Assembly: GCA_005801425.1 (NCBI GenBank)
Contig: SYDY01000001.1
Location: 1-6,449, forward strand
DNA: 6,449 bases
Direction of reading: 5' to 3'
Source: Bdellovibrionales bacterium
GTDB taxonomy: Bacteria; Myxococcota; XYA12-FULL-58-9; SYDY01
The translations under genes and the position numbers were made by a program. Below are positions 1 to 6,350 of the stretch, in pieces; position 1 is the first letter of the stretch; each line of letters begins with the position of its first letter. The notes beneath the pieces were generated by a model. It was not told where the DNA came from. It saw only the letters and a program-made list of their open reading frames with translations, and made no database searches.

Positions 1-19
1 CAGGCTGCTCCACCCCGCA
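1..19 (-). tRNA. tRNA-fMet (initiator), 5' end only, cut by window edge
   Basis: Read on the minus strand from position 19 down to 1, the sequence is TGCGGGGTGGAGCAGCCTG. This fits the start of a bacterial initiator tRNA: a 7-nt acceptor strand (TGCGGGG), T8 and G9, the D-stem GAGC, then the D-loop start AGCCTG. The run GCGGGGTGGAGCAGCCTG is identical, as I recall it, to E. coli tRNA-fMet from position 2 onward, where E. coli has C at position 1. The anticodon arm, T-arm and 3' end lie outside the window, so the anticodon is not seen and the identity rests on the 5' part. It has the same orientation as pcm and its own candidate promoter just upstream. Confidence 0.87.
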
Positions 20-35
20 CCAAAGTGAGGAGCGC

Positions 36-62
36 AATATATCTTCGCGAGGATGGCGTCAA
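36..62 (-). promoter_or_regulatory. Candidate sigma-70-type promoter of the initiator tRNA
   Basis: On the minus strand a -35-like TTGACG (57-62) and a -10-like TATATT (36-41), each 5 of 6 to consensus, are separated by 15 nt, which is short but tolerated. The mature tRNA 5' end lies 16 nt past the -10 box, so transcription would begin roughly 9 nt before it. The bases right after the -10 box are GCGCT, a GC-rich discriminator of the type seen in stringently controlled stable-RNA promoters. The promoter starts 4 nt past the pcm stop. I see no terminator hairpin between pcm and the tRNA, so read-through from pcm is also possible. Confidence 0.5.
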
Positions 63-66
63 GGGT

Positions 67-732
67 TCAATTGTTTTCTGCCTTTGCGTGGGCACTGGTT
101 CTCACGCGCCCTACCATCGGCACGAATCGCACACCCATGTCTGTCCTTTTGTAGATCCGGCCATGGTCCCTGGTTACGATCACCAACGCTTGGCTATGCT
201 CACGTCCGTCGACAGGGATTATAAGCCGTCCACCCTCGGCGAGCTGCGCAATCAGCGGTTCAGGAATACTTGGTGCAGCGGCCGACACAATGATTGCGTC
301 AAATGGAGCGGCCTCTGGCCAACCCAGATAGCCATCGCTCAAGCGCAGGTGCACCGCAAGCTTCAAGTCATCGAGGACCGGAGCCGCACGATCGAGTAAA
401 TCACGACGAATTTCGATGCTGTAAACATCCTTGGCAATGCTGGCCAAGACAGCCGTTTGGTACCCAGATCCAGTTCCTACTTCCAAAACTTTGTCGGCGT
501 CATCGATTTCGGCAAGCGCGATCATTTTTCCGATGATGTATGGTTGCGAAATCGTCTGATCGTCGCTGAGCGGAAGAGGGCGATCCTCATAGGCTTCATC
601 CTGGAGTGCAAGAGGAACAAAACGGTGGCGTGGTACTTTTCTCATTGCCGCCAGCACACGCTCATCAGTGATATCCCGTTGAGTGAGTTGCTCGTCGACC
701 ATAGCGGAACACTTTTCTTTCCAATTTTGCAT
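67..732 (-). CDS. pcm: Protein-L-isoaspartate O-methyltransferase
   Basis: A cytoplasmic SAM-dependent methyltransferase of 221 residues, a normal length for bacterial Pcm. It methylates the side-chain carboxyl of isoaspartyl residues in damaged proteins, which starts their repair to aspartate. Visible landmarks are the family substrate-loop motif TISQPYIIGKM (60-70), SAM motif I VLEVGTGSGY (82-91), the post-I strand VYSIEI (103-108), a DG pair (133-134), motif II FDAIIVSAAAP (154-164), the GGRLIIPVD strand (167-175) and the terminal FVPMVG (203-208). The start at 732 is chosen because AAGGAG lies 6 nt upstream. An in-frame ATG at 795 would add 21 residues that do not look like family sequence, and it has no Shine-Dalgarno. 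The gene diverges from the large TPR gene and is followed in the same direction by tRNA-fMet. No defect is seen. The family call is firm. Confidence 0.96.
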   Translation of the reverse strand: MQNWKEKCSAMVDEQLTQRDITDERVLAAMRKVPRHRFVPLALQDEAYEDRPLPLSDDQTISQPYIIGKMIALAEIDDADKVLEVGTGSGYQTAVLASIAKDVYSIEIRRDLLDRAAPVLDDLKLAVHLRLSDGYLGWPEAAPFDAIIVSAAAPSIPEPLIAQLAEGGRLIIPVDGREHSQALVIVTRDHGRIYKRTDMGVRFVPMVGRVRTSAHAKAENN

Positions 733-738
733 GAAGGA

Positions 739-744
739 CTCCTT
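739..744 (-). promoter_or_regulatory. Ribosome binding site of pcm
   Basis: The minus strand reads AAGGAG, then 6 nt, then ATG (732-730). This near-perfect Shine-Dalgarno decides the pcm start in favour of 732 over the upstream in-frame ATG at 795. Confidence 0.82.
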
Positions 745-770
745 GTCCCAGACATAGCGCGCCTCGTGCT

Positions 771-794
771 TGCACTGCCACTTACTTCGGTGCA
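771..794. promoter_or_regulatory. Possible operator dyad in the pcm / TPR-gene divergent region
   Basis: TGCACTG (771-777) can pair with CGGTGCA (788-794), giving 7 pairs including one G-T wobble around a 10-nt loop. It lies centrally in the only divergent intergenic space of the window, where an operator or overlapping promoters would be expected. No matching -35/-10 pair is convincing on either strand, so this is only a positional candidate. A dyad this short can occur by chance. Confidence 0.2.
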
Positions 795-799
795 CAAAT

Positions 800-807
800 G
801 GAGAGGG
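800..807 (+). promoter_or_regulatory. Ribosome binding site supporting the TPR-gene start at 810
   Basis: The purine run GGAGAGGG begins at 800, and its GGAG core ends 6 nt before the ATG at 810. The alternative ATG at 798 overlaps the front of this purine run, and the sequence before it (cggtgcacaa) has no Shine-Dalgarno. The start at 810 is therefore preferred, although the difference is only four residues. Confidence 0.5.
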
Positions 808-809
808 GG

Positions 810-3800
810 ATGGGGGCCATTATTATAGATCTGCGACATGCGGAACGACGAGAGGTTACGTCGTTACAGGCGTCATCCCAACAAAAGCCTCTGGCAGAGC
901 TTCCTCTGCAACTTCGTTTTGAAGAGGGTCGCGCTTTCTTATGCGCTTCGGATTTCAATTGGGGATCATTTCATTTCAGACGTCTGGAAATGAACATTTC
1001 AGGGATTTCGTTTCCATTCGATATGAGTGGTGGCGTGCGTACATTGCGGCAACACTGGTGTCGTTTGCATCGCCTGGCGGTGGGACTTGAATCGTCGCAG
1101 GTGCCTTTGCTTTTCAATGCCGCTGCAGTCGCTCAGGCGGGTTTTTCACATCTCTCTGTGGTCGTTGACCATGGCGTTGTGCTTCTGCATGCGCAATGCC
1201 ACATGGGCGATCACAATGCGGCGGTGGTGATGCGTGCAGCACCGGTCGTGGTTTCTGCGCATCGGGTCCAATGGGTTTTTTTCGATATTCGTGTGCTTGG
1301 CTGGTTGCCGATACCAGCACCTTTATTGCCTGTATTATTGAAGCGCTGTCTTGATTGTCCATGGTTGGTTGATGACACCATGGCAGGTGCTTGGGCGTTT
1401 GAACCGGTTCGCGATATTTTACGTGAATTATTTCCCAGGGCAGGTTGGAAAATTCCCGACAGTTCTGGGGTTCAACTTGTTCATGTGGCAGCGACTCGCG
1501 ATCGCATTGTGCTTGTGGCCCAGGGTATTGGACAAGATATTGATTTGTCTGGTTTGCCATCGGCCCCTCCCGAAGCGATCGCGTTTGCAGATGGTATTGC
1601 ACGGCATCATGATGCTGAAGTGGCGTTGTCTGAAGGCCGCATTGAAGATGCCTACGTATGTTATTGGAATACGTGGGATGCGGGATTGCGCGATTTTTAT
1701 GTGGCATCTCGTTTGTTGCAGCTTGGTGTTCATATTGAAGCTTGGCACGAACGCACCGAACGACTCGCACAATCTTTGATCAGTGATCAAACACTTGGTG
1801 TGCCCGCGCATTTAGCATTGGCAAATCTTGGTGGTATGCATGGTGATTGTGACCTCTCAGGAAAACATTACCGCCAACTTGCAGAATATTTTATCGCAGA
1901 GCGGCAGCACGTGGATGCCATGGCAGCGTATCTGGCCGTAGGTGTTTCGTCGGAAGCGCAAGCACCTCGGATGGCACTTGAGGCCTATGAACACGCCGCA
2001 TCGCTGAAACGCTCAGATGTCGCAGCGCAAGAAGGTGTTTTGCGTCTTCGTTGTGCATTGGGTGATTGGGATGGCGCCATTCGCGCTGGAACGATCCTGA
2101 CAGGACTTGTTCAAGATCCTCTCCGCTGTGCCTCGATCCATGGGAGATTGGGACATGTATGGTTTGCGCAATTGGGCGATCCTGGCAAAGCACGACTTCA
2201 TATTGAACGGGCTATTGCGCTTGATCCCCATGAACCCGATTACGTTGAACTTCTTGCTGAAATTTATGCTGCATTGGGTGAGCCCGGACGTGCTGCTTCT
2301 TTTTTATCCGAGCTTGCGCGCCGTATTGAACAAGAAGGTGACGTCTCTCGTGCGGGTGATATCCACGTGCGGTTGGCTGGTATTTGGCTTCGTTGCTTTA
2401 ACAACACCACACAAGCGCGTGCGCGTCTTGAATGTGTTGATCCGCAAGCCAATGCATATGGGCGTTCGCTTCTGGCTCTGTCGCAACTTGCGGTGCGCGA
2501 CAATGATTTAGAACGTGCACGGCGCTCTTTTGAGGAAACCATCGCACATACCGAATTGGGTTCTGGGCAACCCGATGTTGATATTTGTGCACAAGCATAC
2601 GCGGGATTGTGTACGATCCTTCCAGCATCTTCGTATAAAGAACGACTTGTCGTTTTGAGCCGTGCACTTGAACTCAAGCCCGATGCCCATGCAATCCGTC
2701 GTGTTTTTTTGTTAGAACTTTTTACGGCAGGGCGTCATACCGAAGCGGCGCGCCAAGCCGATCTTCTCGCTGAGGCAATAAAAGACGTCATCCCCGCGAA
2801 GGCAGAGATCCAGAGCGAATGTGCTGACGCATGGTATGAGGCCGCCCGACTGCATGTCTTTATAGGGTCAGAAAATTTAGCAATACGCGAAAGGCTTGTG
2901 CGTTGTCTTGAACATGATCCTACCCATGGGCACGCTCTTGGGCTTTGGATGGCCACGGGCGTCAATTCAGATGAGATTGAACGTCAATTTTCTCAAACCA
3001 TCGAACATACCCATGATCCGGTGATGCGCGTGGCATTGTATAAGCAATGTGCATCGCATCCTAAAATATCCGAATCGACACAACGGTTGTGTTGGCGTGA
3101 AGCACGCACGCTTGCGCCTGATGATCTTGATGTGGCGTGGTCATGGTTTGAAACCGAATGTTTGGCTGGGCACAGTGTCGCACTTGTCGATCTTCCGCCG
3201 TTAGATCCGCAGCGCTTGATTCATGCCTACGATCGCGTGCGTGGTGTTGTTCGCCGTTTGATGGCCAGAGGCCATCATGAACACATGCGCCCCTTGGCCA
3301 AAAGCCTGGTCGATGTGGCGCCTGAGGATCCCGAAGCATTGTGGCTTCTTGCCCTAACCTATGCCGAAAACCATCGAGAACATCGTCGTTTGCGTAAACG
3401 CATGCTGATGCGGCTTGATCAGGAACATCGCATAGGTACGAAAGCCATGGATGCCGCTGACATGTGTATTCAGGCGGGGGACAAACGCCGTGCAAGGCAC
3501 TTTTTGGCACGCGCGATGTCTTCGCAAGTGTTTGAGCTTCATGCGCTCCAACGCGCACAGCGCATGGCCCTTGAACTCAACGACAGATCCCTTCTTCGGC
3601 GTGTATTAACACCAGTCCTTGAATTTCTTCCCTATGATGTCGCACTGCGCTGGCATGTGGGGCTTTTGGCGTTGGCTGATCGTCAGCGCGAAGATGCCTG
3701 CAAAATACTGCGCCCCCTTCATGATCATGGGGTACATGGCCCATCGGTATGCCATCTTTTTTTTGAGTCTTCGCTTGAACGTGGTGATTATGCGGAAGCA

Positions 3801-5642
3801 CAGCGATGGGCGATGCACATCGTCGCACTGCCTTTGTCGCAAAGCTGGGTTCGAAAACAACAAACCCATGAAGCTATGGGATTGTTGTTCGATCTTGGCA
3901 TGCAAGGCCCAGCATACGAACGCTATTCCTATGCCAATCGCTTGAAAGAACGTGGTGATATTTCCGCCTACGTGACCATCAAACAACTTGGCCTTCGTCC
4001 TGATGATGCCCAAGGGCGTTATGCTTTGGCTTCGTTGTTGTTGGATGGTCAGTTGGATTTGGCACGTGCAAGGCAGCTTGCCGAAGAAGCCCTTGCGCTC
4101 TTTCCCACCGAACCATCTTACCGCACATTGTGTTTGCGTACGACCACCGAACCATTGGCCCGTGCACAATTGCTTTTATCCCAGGCGATGCTCGCAGAAA
4201 ATCCCGAAGAGATCACACATCTCATGAAACAAGCTTTGGCATGCTCTCCGTTGGATGATTTGCCCAAACTTCATGACCTCTTTCGTGCTTTGTTGGCTTC
4301 ACTTGAAATGGATGCCACCGAAACCATGGCCGCCATGTTCGCGGATGCAGGACTTATGGCCGAAGCCGCATGGTTGTCTGAAAAATCGCTTCTGCAAAGT
4401 AATTTCCATGTTGCATCCCTGGAACGTGTTGTTGCATTTGCGATGAAGAACGAGGGAGATCTTACGAGGCCTCTGTCGCTTGCGTTGACCCATGCGGATC
4501 TTCTTTCACGCTCAAAATATGACCCTACGTTGTGGGATGCATTTTTGCGCGATCCTCGTCTTGCACAAAATGATGCATCCATTGCCGCTCAAGCATTTGG
4601 AGTGGCTGATCAATGTGGTTGGCCCGATCTCTGTGAATTGTGGTGTGAACACACCGAAGCACTCAAAACCGACGAGCCATCGATTGTGGATGCATCCTCA
4701 ATCGATGTTGAACGCTATCCCGAAGCGCTTCATCGCCTGCAAAATGATTTTGCAGAAGGTCGTTTTGAAGCTGCGTCATTGCGCATGGCGGCGCGTCTCG
4801 CAGGACAGCTTGAAAATCATATCCTGGCTTCTGGGTATTACCGCGTTCTTCTTGCCTTGTTGCCTCACGATCAGGAAGCGCGACAGTTTGTTGATGCGGT
4901 GCCGTCTTGGTCTTTGGTGCACAGCGATGATGACCTTTTGATTTATCGTGATCAATCGCCGTTGGATGCTCTGGTAAGAACCATTCGACCTCTCATGCTA
5001 GGCGCCATCGCACAACGCTATGGTGAGATTAAATTGCGTGATGGTGATGTGATAAGTCCTGCATCCGTTTATGCACGGCAGTTCACAGAATTGCTTGCAC
5101 GTTATCATGTTCGAGGTATTCGTATGTACCGATGGCGTGAAGGTGGTTTGATGTGCAGACCCCATCTTCTTGCGTCTGATGCTCTGATGTTGGGCTCGCG
5201 GATCCTGGATGCTTCATCGGAACAAGAACAGACCTTTGTTGTGGCGCGTACTGCACATCTGATGCGTTCAGGGCATGAACTTTGTTTGCATATGAAAGAT
5301 GTTGACATGCTTGCCTCTGAAGTGAGCGCGTTGCTGGATGTTTTGCGTACCGAACAGGTGGCATCGACGCCTTTGGCGCGTGATGCCTTGACCGGATTGC
5401 CTGAAGGTCCACGTCATCGCTTGCATACATTGGCGATGGAGATAGAAGATTCAAGTGCACAGGCTTGCGCGGCATGGGCGCGCTCGCGTGTGCAGGAAGC
5501 CAATTGGGCTGCTGTTTCACCCTACGGAGAATTTGATGTGGCGTGTGCCATCATGGCGCAATGGCACGGATGTGATGATTTGCTGCAGGACGATGATATT
5601 CGCACAATGCTTCAGCGTGCTTTGTCCTTAATCGCGATCTGA
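810..5642 (+). CDS. Very large tetratricopeptide-repeat (TPR) protein with unassigned N- and C-terminal modules
   Basis: About 1610 residues (1614 if started at 798; residue numbers here use 798). There is no signal peptide or membrane helix, so it is probably cytoplasmic. Residues ~30-185 form a non-TPR module, mostly strands, with a characteristic ISFPFDMSGGV (70-80) and an IPAP-type stretch near 172-176. Residues ~265-1365 are an alpha-solenoid of helix pairs with TPR spacing. The clearest units are 445-478 (LGHVWFAQLGDPGKA, then AIALDP), 480-510, 553-583, 988-1018 (LERGDYAEAQRWA) and 1077-1110. Residues ~1375-1614 form a separate C-terminal module. TPR solenoids bind peptides and organise complexes, so a scaffold role is inferred, but partners and pathway are unknown. 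From memory, similar architectures occur as unannotated giants in Myxococcota. The frame is intact throughout. It carries a captured repeat at residues 663-672, and its 3' end overlaps the rhomboid-like gene by 15 nt. No convincing promoter is seen. Confidence 0.93.
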   Translation: MGAIIIDLRHAERREVTSLQASSQQKPLAELPLQLRFEEGRAFLCASDFNWGSFHFRRLEMNISGISFPFDMSGGVRTLRQHWCRLHRLAVGLESSQVPLLFNAAAVAQAGFSHLSVVVDHGVVLLHAQCHMGDHNAAVVMRAAPVVVSAHRVQWVFFDIRVLGWLPIPAPLLPVLLKRCLDCPWLVDDTMAGAWAFEPVRDILRELFPRAGWKIPDSSGVQLVHVAATRDRIVLVAQGIGQDIDLSGLPSAPPEAIAFADGIARHHDAEVALSEGRIEDAYVCYWNTWDAGLRDFYVASRLLQLGVHIEAWHERTERLAQSLISDQTLGVPAHLALANLGGMHGDCDLSGKHYRQLAEYFIAERQHVDAMAAYLAVGVSSEAQAPRMALEAYEHAASLKRSDVAAQEGVLRLRCALGDWDGAIRAGTILTGLVQDPLRCASIHGRLGHVWFAQLGDPGKARLHIERAIALDPHEPDYVELLAEIYAALGEPGRAASFLSELARRIEQEGDVSRAGDIHVRLAGIWLRCFNNTTQARARLECVDPQANAYGRSLLALSQLAVRDNDLERARRSFEETIAHTELGSGQPDVDICAQAYAGLCTILPASSYKERLVVLSRALELKPDAHAIRRVFLLELFTAGRHTEAARQADLLAEAIKDVIPAKAEIQSECADAWYEAARLHVFIGSENLAIRERLVRCLEHDPTHGHALGLWMATGVNSDEIERQFSQTIEHTHDPVMRVALYKQCASHPKISESTQRLCWREARTLAPDDLDVAWSWFETECLAGHSVALVDLPPLDPQRLIHAYDRVRGVVRRLMARGHHEHMRPLAKSLVDVAPEDPEALWLLALTYAENHREHRRLRKRMLMRLDQEHRIGTKAMDAADMCIQAGDKRRARHFLARAMSSQVFELHALQRAQRMALELNDRSLLRRVLTPVLEFLPYDVALRWHVGLLALADRQREDACKILRPLHDHGVHGPSVCHLFFESSLERGDYAEAQRWAMHIVALPLSQSWVRKQQTHEAMGLLFDLGMQGPAYERYSYANRLKERGDISAYVTIKQLGLRPDDAQGRYALASLLLDGQLDLARARQLAEEALALFPTEPSYRTLCLRTTTEPLARAQLLLSQAMLAENPEEITHLMKQALACSPLDDLPKLHDLFRALLASLEMDATETMAAMFADAGLMAEAAWLSEKSLLQSNFHVASLERVVAFAMKNEGDLTRPLSLALTHADLLSRSKYDPTLWDAFLRDPRLAQNDASIAAQAFGVADQCGWPDLCELWCEHTEALKTDEPSIVDASSIDVERYPEALHRLQNDFAEGRFEAASLRMAARLAGQLENHILASGYYRVLLALLPHDQEARQFVDAVPSWSLVHSDDDLLIYRDQSPLDALVRTIRPLMLGAIAQRYGEIKLRDGDVISPASVYARQFTELLARYHVRGIRMYRWREGGLMCRPHLLASDALMLGSRILDASSEQEQTFVVARTAHLMRSGHELCLHMKDVDMLASEVSALLDVLRTEQVASTPLARDALTGLPEGPRHRLHTLAMEIEDSSAQACAAWARSRVQEANWAAVSPYGEFDVACAIMAQWHGCDDLLQDDDIRTMLQRALSLIAI
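822..827 (-). promoter_or_regulatory. Perfect TATAAT on the pcm strand, possible -10 element
   Basis: The minus strand reads TATAAT here, about 90 nt upstream of the pcm start and inside codons 9-10 of the divergent TPR gene. The hexamer 17 nt upstream is CGTCGT, which is not a -35 box, and there is no extended -10 TG. The call rests on the hexamer and its position alone. If used, pcm would have a leader of roughly 80 nt that runs antisense to the start of the TPR gene. Confidence 0.22.
1775..1791. repeat. Perfect 8+1+8 inverted repeat inside the TPR gene
   Basis: TTTGATCA, one G, then TGATCAAA form a flawless dyad within the codons for QSLISDQTL. Its core GATCAGTGATC recurs exactly at 6351-6361, just upstream of the rhomboid-like gene. 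It resembles an FNR/CRP-superfamily half-site pair, but the spacing between TTGAT and ATCAA is 5 nt, not the 4 nt of an FNR box. Its intragenic position argues against a standard operator. Confidence 0.4.
2786..2815 (+). repeat. Decayed dispersed palindromic repeat (VIPAKAGIQ type) captured in frame in the TPR gene
   Basis: By eye, 25 of 27 bases (2787-2813) match the intergenic repeat I remember from many proteobacterial genomes, whose forward-frame translation is VIPAKAGIQ and whose reverse frame gives W-I-P-A-F-A-G-M-T. Here the forward frame gives VIPAKAEIQ (residues 664-672) and the reverse frame gives WISAFAGMT. The palindrome is ATCCCCGC (2790-2797), loop GAAG (2798-2801), GCAGAGAT (2802-2809). 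Two C-A mismatches now break the stem, as expected if coding use has relaxed selection for the hairpin. It sits between two TPR helices, a tolerant loop position. I see no second copy in the window. Confidence 0.66.
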
Positions 5643-6344
5643 TTGCGGTACAACATAAAGACCGCGTCGGGTCCTATTCGTTTTTTTTCGTCTGGCGATG
5701 GCGTTTGCCCAACGTTTTGGATTCCACCATCCTGTGACCAAAAGATATCCCATGGCCATGCCACCCAAGGTGACGCTTAAGGATGCTGCGCCGTTCATCA
5801 TGCCGCTTAAAAGCTCCATGCCGATCATCACATAAATTAATGTTCGACTTCGCATGGGCAAAACAAAGCCAAATAAAATATTGCTGTTGGGTGCGGTGAT
5901 GGCCATGGTGATCAGCAGCGCTGTGATGATAGCGCCAGGGCCTTCGGCTACGGCAACATCTTGGAATGGTAAAATGACGTTCAGTAAGATGGCCAGAGGA
6001 ATAGCGAGAATACCGGCGCCGGTACCGGCGGCGATGTAAAACTTGATGAAATCCCGTGTTCCCCAGCGACTTTCGTAAATACGCCCAAACAGCCATACAA
6101 TGAGGAGGCTGATCATTAAGCCGATGAAGCTTCGTTCTACAAATGGATAGGTGAAAAGGCGCCAAAACTCACCTTCAACCACCGCATCCGCCCGGTAGAC
6201 CAATTGGGATGCGCCAAAGCTGAAATTCCGCTCGGCCATGGAGGAAAGTGCGGAAACGGCAAGGGTAATTCCGCACAACCATTTGGTAGCGGACCGTGTG
6301 GGGGGCAGGCTTGCAAAAAAGCCGGCAGGCTGACCGTAGTGCAT
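5628..6344 (-). CDS. Rhomboid-family membrane protein lacking the catalytic residues (pseudorhomboid)
   Basis: 238 residues with six predicted membrane helices (about 20-36, 72-88, 100-125, 135-151, 166-182, 186-204) and a basic, probably cytoplasmic tail. The rhomboid fold is shown by the loop-1 WR motif (61-62, in EFWRLFTYPF), a helix-2 block SFIGLMISLLIVWLFG ending in an acidic residue plus RWGT (as in GlpG VEKRLGS), GPGAII (135-140) where GASGAI is expected, and TLGGMAMGYLL (192-202) where H-x-GG-xxx-G is expected. Aligned with E. coli GlpG, Ser201 is Pro136, His254 is Thr192, His150 is Gly75 and Asn154 is Ser79, so proteolysis is not expected. By analogy with iRhoms and derlins, a role in binding or steering membrane proteins is inferred. 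The start at 6344 keeps helix 1. It has no strong Shine-Dalgarno, and an in-frame ATG at 6239 would delete that helix. The gene overlaps the TPR gene tail to tail by 15 nt. Confidence 0.9.
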   Translation of the reverse strand: MHYGQPAGFFASLPPTRSATKWLCGITLAVSALSSMAERNFSFGASQLVYRADAVVEGEFWRLFTYPFVERSFIGLMISLLIVWLFGRIYESRWGTRDFIKFYIAAGTGAGILAIPLAILLNVILPFQDVAVAEGPGAIITALLITMAITAPNSNILFGFVLPMRSRTLIYVMIGMELLSGMMNGAASLSVTLGGMAMGYLLVTGWWNPKRWANAIARRKKTNRTRRGLYVVPQSDRD

Positions 6345-6350
6345 AAATAG

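Noticed and set aside
43-54. Near-palindrome around TCGCGA after pcm as a terminator
   Set aside because: It has no loop, no T-run follows on the minus strand, and it lies inside the spacer of the tRNA promoter.
733-795. Pcm extension to the in-frame ATG at 795
   Set aside because: The ATG at 732 has AAGGAG at ideal spacing. The 21 extra residues have no family resemblance, and the upstream ATG lacks a Shine-Dalgarno.
1498-1582. Two GCGATCGC (HIP1-like) octamers 77 nt apart
   Set aside because: Two copies in one coding stretch are not enough to claim enrichment. Both fit ordinary Arg/Asp and Ala/Ile codons.
1114-1770. Long antisense open frame (218 codons) within the TPR gene, with several others along 2264-5520
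   Set aside because: They lie opposite a continuous 1600-codon gene with clear TPR signatures. Their translations are rich in His, Gln and Pro, match no recognisable fold, and look like codon-bias mirrors of the real gene.
6012-6023. Perfect 12-bp palindrome ACCGGCGCCGGT in the rhomboid-like gene
   Set aside because: It is fully explained by consecutive Gly, Thr and Ala codons of the helix-3 segment AAGTGAG. It has no loop and no promoter context.
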